A DNA stretch of 64,000 nt from Sporobacter sp963663605 (GCA_963663605.2 CAXXVF010000002.1:2852001-2916000); one strand, 5' to 3'. Shown: positions 34,650 through 44,571, counted from the stretch's first letter. Program-made: numbers and translations. The notes: generated by a model not told the origin, from the letters alone.

Positions 34650-35260
34650 CCCTGAACAAGCTCTTTCTACAGCTTAATGAGGAAATCATCAAGGGTGAAC
34701 TGAAGGAACTCGTCCGAAGCAGCGTTGAGGAGACACTGAACAACCTTCTTGAACAAGAAGCGAAGGAGCTGACCAATGCGGCGAAATATGAGCGCACTGA
34801 AAGCCGCCAGGGGTATCGGGCAGGTCATTATGATCGCTCTTAACAACGACCTCCGGCGATGTGCGGCTCAAAGTGCCCAAGCTCAAGGGAGTACCATTTG
34901 AAACAACCATCATTGAAAGATATCGTCGACGTGAGAGCTCGGTAGAAGGGGCCTTGATCGAGATGTACCTGGCCGGCTTTTCCGTCCGTCGTGTGGAAGA
35001 TATTACGGAAGCACTTTGGGGTACAAAGGTATCGCCTTCAACAATCAGCGAGTTGAATAAAAAAGCATATGTACATATCGAGGATTGGCGTAATCGGCCG
35101 CTGCGGGGCGGGAAATACCCATCCAATATGTAGCATATACCTGCGCCGCAACTGGGGCGGCGAGTATGAGAACGTTAGTGTGCTTGTTGCAATCGCAGTA
35201 AATGAAGACGGTTACCGCAAGGTCCTCGGCGCCTCCTAAGGCATGAAAGAGGAGCGTTCT
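34650..35260 (+). pseudogene. IS256-family (mutator type) transposase, multiply broken
   Basis: Three consecutive frames match IS256 transposases: LFLQLNEEIIKGELKELV to RQGYRAGHYDRS (34650-34842), then SGDVRLKVPKLKG and VRRVEDITEALWGTKVSPST (34843-35133), then YLRRNWGGEYENVSVLVA and NEDGYRKVLGAS (35140-35240). Frameshifts and a stop separate them, and the half containing the later catalytic residues is missing. Confidence 0.8.
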
Positions 35261-35336
35261 ATATCCATTACGCCATTCATCGCCGCAAGCTCGACCTTCC
35301 GCCTGTTTTCTCCTAACAGGCCGGGGTCCGTAAAAG

Positions 35337-35370
35337 CCGTTTCCTGAAGGGGAAATCCAACAGGAAACGG
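35337..35370 (-). terminator. Terminator-like hairpin of a decayed integrase
   Basis: CCGTTTCCTG pairs with CAGGAAACGG (10 bp). It lies just past the stop of the integrase remnant on the minus strand. Equivalent hairpins of different sequence follow the integrase pieces at 37.15 kb and 62.95 kb. Confidence 0.5.
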
Positions 35371-35380
35371 CACATTTGTT

Positions 35381-35480
35381 TTATTTAAAAGCGGCCTTTG
35401 TTTTAACAAAGTTTGCCGATGCCAATATATTATCCAAGATCTCGGCGACCATTTCGTCAGCCGTCTTAATCGAATGGCTG
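35381..35480 (-). pseudogene. Tyrosine integrase, extreme C-terminal remnant
   Basis: On the minus strand the frame reads SHSIKTADEMVAEILDNILA followed by FVKTKAAFK and a stop. It parallels the C-terminal ends of the integrase pieces at 37.2 kb (SEEMASEVLDNLL) and 63.0 kb (TADEMAANVLDDIL). Only about 33 residues remain, without the catalytic tyrosine region. Confidence 0.65.
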
Positions 35481-35532
35481 CTTTAAGTGTTCCGCACCTA
35501 ATTATCTGTATAGATTACGATGAATTAATTCC

Positions 35533-35561
35533 TTGACCATGCCTTTGAATTACTATAAAAT
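35533..35561 (+). promoter_or_regulatory. SigmaA promoter of the MFS gene
   Basis: TTGACC (35533-35538), 17-base spacer, TAAAAT (35556-35561), followed by GGAGGAG and the start codon 21 bases after the -10. Confidence 0.55.
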
Positions 35562-35582
35562 TGCCTTTACGGAGGAGTTATC

Positions 35583-36818
35583 ATGTTTAAAACAGTTGCA
35601 AAAAACAAACGTCTTCTTATGTGGACAATTTTTTTAATGTGCATGGTGCAAATGCCCCATCTTGCGTTGTCTTCTGGTATCGATGTCATTCATCGTCAAG
35701 TATTTACTGATAAATCGCTCGCTACGATCCAAACCGTCATTGCCATGCAAAATCTATTGAGAATGTTCACTGGCATCCTTTCGGCAATACTAATCAGTGC
35801 ACAGGTTGCCTCAAAAAAGAATCTTACCGTCATCGGTATCTCAATGATTGCCGTCACCGGTATTATAGCCACTATATTTCATACGCAATTCTGGGAACTC
35901 GTAATGTTCAGCGTATTAATCGGACTTGGTATAGGGTTCTTAATCACGGGCTCTCAAAGTATGATTCTGGATAATTTTGACGAGAAAGAACGGCAGCTTA
36001 TCAGCGGTTTCCAGTTCTCGTTTATTAATCTCGGAGGTATTCTGATGAGCGTTATCGGCGGACTGCTCATAACTGTCATCTGGTACGGCGGCTACCTGAT
36101 GCTTCTGCTCATGATACCTATTGCCGTCCTTGCAGTAATTGTGCTGCCCCAAGATCATTCTCACCGTAGTGTAAAACAACCTGTAGAAAAGAAACGGAGT
36201 AGGGTGCGCTTGCCTAACGTTGTCTACTATTACTCCTTTACGTTGTTTTTTTTCATGCTCATATTCAATGTTACGGCGAGTAACCTGTCGACCCATCTTG
36301 AGACAAACAGTCTCGGCAATGCTGGAACGGCAGGCGCCGTTATCGCGACGATGATGGCTGGCGGTGTTCTCGCTGGCCTCATTTATGGAAAACTGGCTTC
36401 AAAACTGCACGATATGATGATTCCAGTCTCTTTCTTCCTAGTATTTGCCGGATTCACCATGCTGAATATCTTTCATGGGAACCTGACGATGATTTTTATC
36501 GCCGTTTTTATCTCCGGCATGGCAATCAGTTTCTGCCTGCCTCAGTGCATAGTGTCCGCTTCCAACAGCATCAATCCGACAAATTCCGCTCTGGCGTCAA
36601 CGTTGCTAGCCAGTGTTGCACCGGGCTTGGGCGGATTTTTATCGCCGGTCCTGTTTACAAACCTGACGCTTGCACTCGGTGGAGCGTCAACGGCATTCCG
36701 TTTCCAGTTCGTAGGAATCGTCTCGCTTGTGTCTGGCATCGCTTATATCTTTATCATTTACCGGCGTGGTAAGATGCCACAGACAAGTCCAGTGGGTGAA
36801 TCGCTCTGCAATAGATAA
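35583..36818 (+). CDS. Major facilitator superfamily transporter
   Basis: 411 residues, about twelve hydrophobic segments with a central basic loop (KQPVEKKRSRVRLP) at about residue 205, the usual MFS two-half layout. The ATG follows GGAGGAG. Substrate unknown; it resembles small-solute permeases and drug efflux proteins in general form only. It has its own promoter and lies between a decayed integrase and an IS3 remnant. The last 10 residues (after PQTSP) overlap the reversed IS3 fragment, so the native C-terminus may have been replaced. Confidence 0.85.
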   Translation: MFKTVAKNKRLLMWTIFLMCMVQMPHLALSSGIDVIHRQVFTDKSLATIQTVIAMQNLLRMFTGILSAILISAQVASKKNLTVIGISMIAVTGIIATIFHTQFWELVMFSVLIGLGIGFLITGSQSMILDNFDEKERQLISGFQFSFINLGGILMSVIGGLLITVIWYGGYLMLLLMIPIAVLAVIVLPQDHSHRSVKQPVEKKRSRVRLPNVVYYYSFTLFFFMLIFNVTASNLSTHLETNSLGNAGTAGAVIATMMAGGVLAGLIYGKLASKLHDMMIPVSFFLVFAGFTMLNIFHGNLTMIFIAVFISGMAISFCLPQCIVSASNSINPTNSALASTLLASVAPGLGGFLSPVLFTNLTLALGGASTAFRFQFVGIVSLVSGIAYIFIIYRRGKMPQTSPVGESLCNR

Positions 36819-36946
36819 TATGAATCTGTCTCAGATTTAAATGATTCCATCAGCGCGTTATCATATGGGTTTACTTTGCGGCTTATGCTTCCTGAAATTC
36901 TATTGCTGTCCATAAGTCGTCTGTATTTCTTGCTGGTGTATTGCAA
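36816..36946 (-). pseudogene. IS3-family orfB internal remnant
   Basis: The minus strand reads MQYTSKKYRRLMDSNRISG, then VNPYDNALMESFKSE, the region around the last DDE glutamate of IS3 transposases (NALMESF). Both ends of the gene are missing. Its left edge abuts the MFS gene end. Confidence 0.7.
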
Positions 36947-37154
36947 ACTACTATATTTCTTTGGCTAATACCTTTTGGCTTGGTTTTTTAGGGTATTAAA
37001 AGCAATTGTTTGGCCTGTATTTCTTGTTTGTGGGGTCTTAAATTATATAGGAATGTGATAAATAAACACTGCGTTGATAAGATTAGTGAAGAAGAATTAA
37101 TTTGCCGTAAATCTGTATATCAAAATAGTGAACAACAGTTCATAAAACAACGAA

Positions 37155-37188
37155 CCGTCTGAAGAGGGAAGGCCTTTTCCAGACGGTA
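37155..37188 (-). terminator. Terminator-like hairpin of the integrase pseudogene
   Basis: ACCGTCTG pairs with CAGACGGT across an A/G-rich loop, about 15 bases past the integrase stop on the minus strand. Position matches the hairpins after the other integrase pieces. Confidence 0.45.
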
Positions 37189-37198
37189 TTTTATGTAA

Positions 37199-37924
37199 TT
37201 AAGCTACATTATGTTTTATGTCTTTATATGCAAGAGTCAGCAAATTATCTAACACCTCTGAAGCCATTTCTTCCGATGAGCGGATAACATGACTGTATAC
37301 AATGCCAGTGACAGCCGTTGAAGCATGACCCGCCCGATAGGATACAGTACGCAGTGGTATCCTGGCTGCGAGCTGAAGCGATATATGCGTGTGACGCAGT
37401 GTATGTATTGTGATGTTGGGCAGGTCAGTTTTGGCAATGAACTTCCGTAAATACCCAGTCGCGCTGTCTGGATTAATAGGCTTACCATCCGGATGTGTAA
37501 ACAGCCGGTCCGTATCTACCCAACGGTCACCCATTTTGAGACGCTGTTCAAGCTGCCAGGTTCTGTATTCTTTGAGTACTTTAAAAGTTTGAGTCGGCAG
37601 TTTGATCGTTCTGTCTGACATTTCGGTTTTCGTGCTTTTTGTGAAAACTCCTTTGCCGGAGACATACTGGGAGGAACGGCAAACGGAGATAGTCTGATTT
37701 GTGAAATCAATGTCTTTCCACTCGAGGCCACAGAATTCACCGCGCCTCAGGCCACTGAATATGAACAGCTTGATCATAGTGCAGTGTTGAACGGATTCGT
37801 TTTCAAGCAGTGCTATGAGATGTGCCGTCTGCTTTTCATCAAGGTAATTTGCTTCCGTACGTTCGACTTTAGGTGGCTTTACTCGTGTTGCCGGATTGCT
37901 GGAGATATGGTGGGCATTAAGGGA
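37199..37924 (-). pseudogene. Tyrosine recombinase (integrase), N-terminally truncated
   Basis: About 240 codons remain of a normal 370-400. The catalytic domain is complete: first Arg in IFSGLRRGEFCGLEW, the HxxR pair in TIHTLRHTHISLQL, GHAST with the nucleophile in IVYSHV. Upstream, the frame keeps the end of the core-binding domain (NPATRVKPPKVERTEANYLD) but runs into a stop at 37925. The arm-binding N-terminal domain is lost. An internal ATG at 37777 could give a 192-residue protein. This family integrates at tRNA 3' ends, which fits the four attP-like repeats in the window. Confidence 0.8.
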
Positions 37925-37947
37925 TCAGGAAAAAAAGTTATAGCGCG

Positions 37948-37976
37948 TTGAATTCACTTTGCAATAGTGTTAAAAT
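37948..37976 (+). promoter_or_regulatory. SigmaA promoter of the SLH surface protein gene
   Basis: TTGAAT (37948-37953), a 17-base spacer and TAAAAT (37971-37976), 42 bases before the start codon. Confidence 0.5.
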
Positions 37977-38018
37977 ATTGTCATATATTTCAATACAGAA
38001 ACTGAAAGAGTGATTCTT

Positions 38019-40919
38019 ATGCGCATCCGAATTAAAGCTTTCGCAATGGCGGCCGTTCTGCTGCTTACCCTTGCCGTAACTGTGATGCCGGCCCGAGCCG
38101 CAAGCTTCACAGTTACAAACCTAGACGACAGCGGAGCCGGTTCCCTGCGCCAGGCGATTGCCGACGCGGCATCCGGGGATACCATCACTTTTGACGCGGG
38201 CATCACAGGGACAATTACACTGGCGTCAACGATTTCATTCAGCAAAAGCCTGACGATCGACGGGGGCGCCAATGCGGTTACGTTAAATGGCGCGGGTTAT
38301 AATATTTTCATCGTAAACGGCGCAAACCATCTCGACTTACGGAACCTCACCTTGACACAAGGTTCCTGCGGACTTTTTCTATATCCGTTGGCAAGCGCAG
38401 ACGTCAGTGGCTGCACCTTTTCTGCTAATACAGTTTCTGGTATTAAGACAGAGCCATCTGCTGGAACATTGACCGTCAGCAATTGTACCTTTACCAACAA
38501 TAACAGTTCGGGTATATATAGAGAACTATTTTGTGACCCGCTGACTGTCAGTAACAGCGCATTTTACAATAACTTGGGTAGCGGAATATGGGATATAAGT
38601 AATAACAGCGTCACCATCAGTAATTGCATTTTTTTCGGCAATATAGCGGCAAACGGCGGCGGCGGAATCTTAGCAAATGCCAGCGATCTTTCTGTCACAA
38701 ACTGCACATTCTCCGGCAATACCGCCGTAGACAAGGGCGGCGGCATAAGCTTTTTCGCCACATCACCCGTTTTCACGAACTGTACCTTTTCCGGCAACAG
38801 CGCCGCCGGCGGCGGCAATGATCTGTATACTTTCGATTCCAGCCCCGTGATTTTCAACTGTATTATTGATGATGTCGGCGGCATTGCCACAGGCGTTACG
38901 GCATCCCCCACGGTGAGTTACAGCTGTGTCCGGGGCGGCTGGGCGGGTGCCGGCACCGGCAATGTCGACGCGGATCCCCTGCTTGGCGAAATTGGCGACT
39001 ACGGCGGAGCCGTGCAGACACTGCCCCTGCTGCCCGGCAGCCCGGCCATCGACGCCGGGACAAATGCCGGCGCTCCGGCAACGGACGCCAGGGGGGTCGC
39101 GCGCGCGCAGGGAGCCGGTTTCGATATGGGCGCTTATGAGTCCCGAGGCTTTACGCTGGGTTCCTTGACGGGAACGCCGCAGACGGCCCTTGCTGGCGCA
39201 GCTTTTGCCGTGCCGCTGGGCCTGACGGTGACGAGCGCCTGCGCCGAACCCGTCGCGGGCGGGAAGGTGACCTTCGCGGCCCCGGCAACCGGCGCAAGTG
39301 CCGTGCTGACAGGCAGCCCGGCAACAATTGCGGCCGACGGCACGGTCAGCACCGGCGCGACGGCCAACGGCACGGAGGGCTCATATACCGTATCCGCAAG
39401 TGCGTCCGGTGCGGCGTCCGTAAATTACAGCCTGAGAAACGCCGACAGCGCGTTGGTCTCGCCCGTGTCGGCCTCCTTCGACAAGAACCCCGCTATTCAG
39501 GCGGATGTTAGCACCGCGATAACATGGAACAACGCCTCGTCGGTCTCCGATGTCAAAAACGGCGGTGTTTCGATCTGGGCGGGGGCTTACGAGGTGTCCG
39601 GCAACACGCTGACGATTAAAAAATCATATCTGGCAGCGCTGTCTGTCGGGCCGCTTGCTCTGACGGTTGAGTTTGATTCCGGCAATCCTGCGGCACTTAC
39701 AATCAACATAACGGATACGTCGCCGCCGGTCTATATCCCGGCCATTACCCCGCCGGCCTATGACGCAGCTGTTACGGGCGGCGGCTCTCTGCCGGTTGTC
39801 GTCAGCGGAAGCACAGCCACGGCAGAGCTTGGAACACAGGCGGGCAATCCGCTCGGTGACGGCAGCACGATGGTCGTGGTAATGCCGGAGATCCCCGGCG
39901 TCACCATCTATACGCTGGGCCTTCCAATAGCTTGTTTGTCAATGCCCGGCGGGGCGGGTGCGCTGACCTTTACCACAGCCACAGGTAGCGTCACGCTTCC
40001 GGCCGACATGCTCTCGGGCGTTCCGGGCGCGGACGGCGCTAAAGCGCAAATCACCGTCGGCCTGGGCGATAAGTCCGGCCTGCCCGACAGCGTGCGGGAC
40101 GAGATCGGCGACAGGCCGCTCTTGCGGCTGGAACTGTCGATAGACGGGGAGCGGACCGAATGGAGCAATCCCGACGCGCCCGTGACGATCTCCATACCCT
40201 ATTCGCCGACGGCGGAAGAGCTTGCCGACCCCGAGCATATCACCGTCTGGTACATAGACGGCAACGGCAATGCTGTTGCCGTGCCGAGCGGGCGATATGA
40301 CCCCGCAACCGGGACGGTTACCTTCACGGTCACCCATTTCAGCTTGTATGCGGTCGCCTTCGTATATAAGACCTTTGCCGACATGGAGGACGTTGAATGG
40401 GCAAGAATATCCGTCGAGGCGCTGGCCTCCAAGGGCATCATCAGTGGTTCGTCGGAGGATGCGTTTTCCCCGTCGGAAGGCATTACGAGAGCCGATTACC
40501 TTGTGTGGCTTGTCAACACACTGAGCCTGACGTCCGGTTTCAGCGGCAATTTTGACGATGTGGCGCCGTATGCCGGCTACTACAACGCCGTTGGGATCGC
40601 GAAAGCTCTCGGTATTGCCGAGGGGCGCGGGGACAACCTGTTCGCCCCGATGGAAACCATATCCCGGCAGGATATGGCGGTTCTGACGGTCCGTGCGCTG
40701 GAGCAATACAGGGGCTTTGAGGTCTCCGCCGAGCTGACCGTATTGGATCAGTTTACAGATCGGACGGATATAGCCGATTACGCCGAAGTCTGCCTTGCCG
40801 CGCTGGTCAAAAACCGGCTGCTCATGGGCGACGGGGAGAACCTGAGCCCCCGCTCGCCGATTACCCGCGCCGAGGCGGCCGCGTTCATGTACAGGATATA
40901 CGGCGCTTTTAACGGATAA
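38019..40919 (+). CDS. Secreted beta-helix surface protein with C-terminal SLH domains
   Basis: 966 residues; the ATG at 38019 fits GAAAGAG spacing better than an earlier GTG. Signal peptide ends near MPARAAS. Residues 30-350 form a right-handed parallel beta-helix with repeats such as VTNCTFSGNTAVDKGGG, led by DSGAGSLRQAIADA and closed by SPAIDAGTNAGAPATDARG, a layout of many adhesin-like or polysaccharide-associated proteins. A region of Ig-like and X2-type repeats follows (FDKNPAIQADVSTAITW). The last 180 residues hold three SLH repeats (for example GITRADYLVWLVNTL, ISRQDMAVLTVRAL, ITRAEAAAFMYRIYG) that anchor it to cell-wall polymer. Catalytic activity is not evident. GC-rich, unlike the debris around it. 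Confidence 0.88.
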   Translation: MRIRIKAFAMAAVLLLTLAVTVMPARAASFTVTNLDDSGAGSLRQAIADAASGDTITFDAGITGTITLASTISFSKSLTIDGGANAVTLNGAGYNIFIVNGANHLDLRNLTLTQGSCGLFLYPLASADVSGCTFSANTVSGIKTEPSAGTLTVSNCTFTNNNSSGIYRELFCDPLTVSNSAFYNNLGSGIWDISNNSVTISNCIFFGNIAANGGGGILANASDLSVTNCTFSGNTAVDKGGGISFFATSPVFTNCTFSGNSAAGGGNDLYTFDSSPVIFNCIIDDVGGIATGVTASPTVSYSCVRGGWAGAGTGNVDADPLLGEIGDYGGAVQTLPLLPGSPAIDAGTNAGAPATDARGVARAQGAGFDMGAYESRGFTLGSLTGTPQTALAGAAFAVPLGLTVTSACAEPVAGGKVTFAAPATGASAVLTGSPATIAADGTVSTGATANGTEGSYTVSASASGAASVNYSLRNADSALVSPVSASFDKNPAIQADVSTAITWNNASSVSDVKNGGVSIWAGAYEVSGNTLTIKKSYLAALSVGPLALTVEFDSGNPAALTINITDTSPPVYIPAITPPAYDAAVTGGGSLPVVVSGSTATAELGTQAGNPLGDGSTMVVVMPEIPGVTIYTLGLPIACLSMPGGAGALTFTTATGSVTLPADMLSGVPGADGAKAQITVGLGDKSGLPDSVRDEIGDRPLLRLELSIDGERTEWSNPDAPVTISIPYSPTAEELADPEHITVWYIDGNGNAVAVPSGRYDPATGTVTFTVTHFSLYAVAFVYKTFADMEDVEWARISVEALASKGIISGSSEDAFSPSEGITRADYLVWLVNTLSLTSGFSGNFDDVAPYAGYYNAVGIAKALGIAEGRGDNLFAPMETISRQDMAVLTVRALEQYRGFEVSAELTVLDQFTDRTDIADYAEVCLAALVKNRLLMGDGENLSPRSPITRAEAAAFMYRIYGAFNG

Positions 40920-41211
40920 GGTTGGGTTACGGTATGCTGCTGGACCGTTTCGGTTTGTAAGGCATGCGATTCATTATTTCTTCTTTCTTAAAGATGTTAT
41001 ATGGCAGGGGTAGCTACCTGCGATATAATCAGCACAAGCACTGTGGATTTGTTCCTATGCGAATACAGCTTGACTGTTCTGAGTTGACTCAAACCACAGT
41101 GACTTGTCTGAATTGGTAATTAGTTAGATAACGCTGGACGTTTCTATTTTCGTGAATACATGGACAAGTCATCTGTGGAAGCAGCAGTGCAACTTTGAAA
41201 AGGAGGATACC

Positions 41212-41322
41212 ATGTACTTTGGAGGAATGGATATCTCAAAATTCAAACACGACTAAGCCATCATAGATGATTTTGTTGACGCCGCCTTTGACTGCACCAT
41301 CTATAATACTCGTGTGAAGTAA
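41212..41322 (+). pseudogene. IS110-family transposase N-terminal remnant
   Basis: The ATG follows AGGAGG and reads MYFGGMDISKFKHD before a stop; past the stop the frame continues AIIDDF. That resembles the RuvC-like N-terminus of IS110 transposases (GIDIxKFKHD). Nothing of the remaining 350 or more residues is present. Confidence 0.5.
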
Positions 41323-41339
41323 ACGTTGGTTCTGGGTGC

Positions 41340-41723
41340 CATTATTTTAAAGATTACTCAATAATCCATTATCATCTGTACGGAACGTCTATGTTGCCAG
41401 CAGATAATTATTGTGACGAACGGGTACGTAAGCTTGCCCAGTACCGCAATACCAGCGTGGACTATTATACGACACTTAAAGTGTACCTGGAGAACAATAT
41501 GAATCTTCAACACACTTCTGATATTCTGTGTATACATCGTACTATTTTGTTTTACCGACTTAACCGTATTCGCCACATGATTAATATAGATTTGGATGAT
41601 TCCCGGACAAGGCTACAGCTTCTTATGTCGTTTCAACTCATGGCTCTTGATGAGATATACAATCAGTCGAGTAGGCCTCCCTGCGAGAATAAAGCTGAAA
41701 CGGATTTTAGTAGAGAAAGTTAA
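41340..41723 (+). pseudogene. PucR-family regulator, C-terminal remnant
   Basis: The open frame covers about 125 residues, first DYSIIHYHLYGTSMLPAD and then the PucR helix-turn-helix: VYLENNMNLQHTSDILCIHR, TILFYRLNRIRHMINIDLDD. An intact relative starts at 26114. Sensor regions are missing and the 5' side joins IS110 debris, so this is a truncated copy. A start at 41391 could still yield a 110-residue HTH protein. Confidence 0.65.
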
Positions 41724-41753
41724 GAAATACTTGACCATTTCTTGACCACAAAA

Positions 41754-41795
41754 CAGGAGCGTCACCGGCATATGGCGCGCTCCTGCTCACTTTTT
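41754..41795 (+). terminator. Intrinsic terminator after the PucR remnant
   Basis: CAGGAGCG pairs with CGCTCCTG (41754-41785) across a 16-base loop; CTCACTTTTT follows. Confidence 0.6.
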
Positions 41796-41963
41796 AGAGT
41801 TTTACATGATGAGATTATTCGCTTATATCACATTTTTACCGCACGAGGCTTAGAACCATCAAGTTTTGATTCAGTCCCCTGTTTTCTTTGCTAAAGGTGA
41901 ATGTTGCATGAACGCTGGCGCTGCCATATCGGCTGTGCTCCGTGCCGCTTTTAAGGTTGGCAT

Positions 41964-42198
41964 CTACACAGATACATGTTTCTCAGTGGGATAAAACCTA
42001 TGAGGGTTAACACGCGCCTTAGCCAAGTATTCCGGCCATTCGAAGAAACCGTATTCATCAACCACACCAAATTGCTCTTTAGGATATATCTTCTTCATAA
42101 CTTCACCGGCGACAATCAGGCCGTCTGGGTCAAAATCGGTCGCAACCTCTAACGTATTCCTAATGGCGAGATCTTCACAAGCATGTACATACTGTTAA
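41964..42198 (-). pseudogene. C-terminal fragment with a possible TOPRIM-like motif
   Basis: A 77-codon minus-strand frame ends at a TAG (41964). It contains EVATDFDPDGLIVAGEVMKK, then DEYGFFEWPEYLAKARVNPH. The DxD pattern after a hydrophobic strand (TDFDPDG) resembles the TOPRIM motif of topoisomerase-primase and JetD/DUF2399 proteins. The frame is closed upstream by a stop, so only the end of the gene survives. The assignment is weak. Confidence 0.35.
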
Positions 42199-42199
42199 C

Positions 42200-42582
42200 C
42201 CCCTGTGATTTTGAAAAGTCGAATATGTAACGGAATAAATCATTGTGAAGCTGCAGTGAGTTGAAATAACTGAAGTCAATTGTGTTGATGAAAGATAAGC
42301 CCGTAAAGAAGTACTAGAGCAAGTGATATTCGGATACTATTTGGATGCTAAAGCTGCAAATAGTAACCAAAAGATAGCCAAAGCTAGAAAACGAAGAAGC
42401 TGAAAAAGCTAGTGATAGCAATAATTGGAGAGCGATAGCAAAAGACAGCAAAAGCCAAAACATAGCTTTTTTGGTAAGGATGAGGTCGGCAGTTCAAACA
42501 AATAAGTCCAGATTCAAACATCACGTAAACATCAAAAAAGTGCCGTGATTTCTGTCTTTTTCCGGCTTTCTCATGTCCAGTT
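42200..42582. other. Gene-free stretch before repeat copy 3
   Basis: No convincing frame or RNA. It contains irregular short repeats of AAAGC/GATAGC type at about 42350-42470. Near the end an additional arm-like repeat (GTAAACATCAAAAAAG, about 42531) and TCTCATGTCCAG are shared with the left flanks of copies 2 and 4. Confidence 0.4.
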
Positions 42583-42662
42583 AAACATCAAATAAACATC
42601 AGCTTGTAGGTTATGTCCTTTTCGCTGATCTCGTAATACCGTAAAAAGTTCCTAAAAAGCAG

Positions 42663-42699
42663 AAAAACACCTCAAAACAAGCTGTTTTGAGGTGTTTTT
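42663..42699 (-). terminator. Terminator hairpin of the tRNA-Met remnant, copy 3
   Basis: A 17-bp perfect stem (AAAAACACCTCAAAACA with its complement), loop AGC, T-rich flank on both strands. It stands 3 bases from the tRNA CCA end on the minus strand. Confidence 0.65.
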
Positions 42700-42701
42700 G
42701 T

Positions 42702-42746
<45 letters not shown>

Positions 42747-43047
42747 GTATAATAAATTGCTCTTTCAATCGCCGATTATCTCAGTTATTCTTTGATTATC
42801 AAAGGTTATTTGGGCTGCGAATTTATGCAATCTTTGATGATTTCCAGTCGCTTTTTACGACAATAAACATCAAATAAACATCAGCTTGTAGGTAATAATG
42901 AATTGGTTTTAATCAATGTAAGAGTTAACGGGCATTATATATACATTAAACTGGATTTGTACAATCGATAAATTATTGTGCACAGCGCCGGTGTGCGAAT
43001 AGACGTACCGCTGGTCTATGATGCTTTGGTAGCGGTTGAACTAACTT

Positions 43048-43215
43048 AAAAAAGATTCAGATGTTCCGCACGGATCGAGGCAAATAATATAACAACATGA
43101 TGAGATTTAAAGCTTTTAAGATTATAAATCGCTCAGCATGAAAGATGTCTGTATAACAATGCGGTAGCGGAATCGACAGTTAGAAATTCGTTAACCGTAA
43201 TTTGTCTCGCTATGT
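43048..43215 (+). pseudogene. IS3-family orfB DDE-region remnant
   Basis: The plus strand reads KKIQMFRTDRGKEYNNMM, then in shifted frames SLSMK- and NNAVAEST-like segments, corresponding to the second Asp (TDRG) and final Glu (AVAES) of IS3 transposases. Several indels are present. Confidence 0.6.
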
Positions 43216-43286
43216 GTTGACAGTTCAGGAGAACCTTGCTGCCGGCGTGCCAATATGGCACATGGTTATTTAGCACACTTTTATTG

Positions 43287-43319
43287 ACACACATATGACA
43301 CACATATGACTCACTGAAA
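43287..43319 (+). promoter_or_regulatory. Three 11-bp direct repeats, candidate upstream activator sites
   Basis: TGACACACATA, TGACACACATA and TGACTCACTGA follow one another without gaps, one helical turn each. They end 43 bases before the -24 element. Position and phasing suit binding of a sigma-54 activator, most simply the one encoded at 59057. Confidence 0.5.
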
Positions 43320-43362
43320 TATTAATGAACAAACAAATTTCGTAAAATTTCTTATTAAAAAT

Positions 43363-43378
43363 TGGCATGTAATTTGCT
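43363..43378 (+). promoter_or_regulatory. Sigma-54 (-24/-12) promoter of the 4-hydroxybutyrate operon
   Basis: TGGCATGTAATTTGCT matches TGGCACG-N4-TTGCT with one substitution and the exact GG to GC spacing of 12. The start codon of the 4-hydroxybutyrate dehydrogenase gene follows 57 bases later. A sigma-54 activator gene and rpoN lie at the far end of the same module. Confidence 0.75.
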
Positions 43379-43434
43379 CGTTATACAAGTGACCGCCATG
43401 AATTGTAGGTAGTTACCATGAAAGGATAACAGAA

Positions 43435-44547
43435 ATGATTCAAATTGTATTCAAACCGCAGCTTTATAAATATAACACATGCATTGATTTTATAGAGAAC
43501 TTCCAGCTAAGCGACAGCGACCTTGTGCTGACAAATGAGTACATATATAATCCATACTTTGGGCAGCTGGATTTACCGGTGAGAAAAATATTTCAGGAAG
43601 AATACGGTGCGGGTGAGCCTACCGATGTAATGGTGGACGCCATCTTAACGGACACAGCAAAAATGGGCTGCAAACGTGTTATCGCCATTGGCGGAGGCAC
43701 TGTGATCGATATTGCTAAAATTCTTGCCGTGTCTGACGGTGCGTGTCTGGATGAATTGTATGCGATGGGAGAACTACAGAAGAAACGCCGGCTCATCATT
43801 ATCCCAACCACCTGCGGTACCGGTAGCGAAGTGACCAACATCTCCATTATTAACCGCACCCGTATCGGCACGAAGATGGGACTGGTTTCCGATCAGATGT
43901 ATGCGGATGAGGCGGTGCTAATTCCGGAACTGTTGGAAAGCTTGCCCTTCGGCGTGTTTGCCGCCAGTTCAATTGATGCACTTGTACACGCGGTGGAGTC
44001 GATTTTATCTCCCAAAGCAACCGAATATACCAAGCTCTTTGGATATAAAGCCATCGATATGATCATTAGCGGCTACCAGAAGATCACGGAGGAAGGAAGA
44101 GATGCCCGAGTCCCGCTGCTGGATGATTTCCTCGTTGCTTCGAACTTTGCGGGGCTTGCGTTTGGTACGGCTGGCTGCGCCGCCGTCCACGCCATGAGTT
44201 ATCCGCTGGGCGGCCAGTATCATGTGCCGCATGGTGAGAGCAATTATGCGATGTTCACCGGCGTACTGAAAAACTATATGGAGATCAAGCAGGATGGAGA
44301 AATTGCTGTTCTAAATACGTTTTTGGCAGATATGCTTTGCTGTACCGCCACGGATGTGTATGACGTATTGGAGGTGCTCCTTAATCAGATGCTGATCAAA
44401 AAGTCCCTTCGCGAGTACGGCGTACAACCTGAAGAGCTGGCTGTTTTTGCCGATTCCGTCATTAAGACGCAGACCCGTCTGATGAACAATAACTTCGTTC
44501 CTTTAGACTACAGCCGCGTACTCAAGATCTATGAGGAACTTTACTGA
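43435..44547 (+). CDS. 4-Hydroxybutyrate dehydrogenase (iron-type alcohol dehydrogenase)
   Basis: 370 residues behind AAAGGATAAC, matching the size of the Clostridium kluyveri enzyme (371). It has the nucleotide-binding stretch AIGGGTVIDIAKI, TTCGTGSEVTN, and the metal site Asp and His in SSIDALVHAVES plus His residues in HAMSYPLGGQYHVPHGES. It interconverts succinate semialdehyde and 4-hydroxybutyrate with NAD(H). The context is decisive: the next gene is 4-hydroxybutyryl-CoA dehydratase and a CoA-transferase follows. First gene after the sigma-54 promoter; 24 bases separate it from the dehydratase gene. Confidence 0.87.
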   Translation: MIQIVFKPQLYKYNTCIDFIENFQLSDSDLVLTNEYIYNPYFGQLDLPVRKIFQEEYGAGEPTDVMVDAILTDTAKMGCKRVIAIGGGTVIDIAKILAVSDGACLDELYAMGELQKKRRLIIIPTTCGTGSEVTNISIINRTRIGTKMGLVSDQMYADEAVLIPELLESLPFGVFAASSIDALVHAVESILSPKATEYTKLFGYKAIDMIISGYQKITEEGRDARVPLLDDFLVASNFAGLAFGTAGCAAVHAMSYPLGGQYHVPHGESNYAMFTGVLKNYMEIKQDGEIAVLNTFLADMLCCTATDVYDVLEVLLNQMLIKKSLREYGVQPEELAVFADSVIKTQTRLMNNNFVPLDYSRVLKIYEELY

Positions 44548-44571
44548 ACATTAAATTATGGAGGAACAGAA

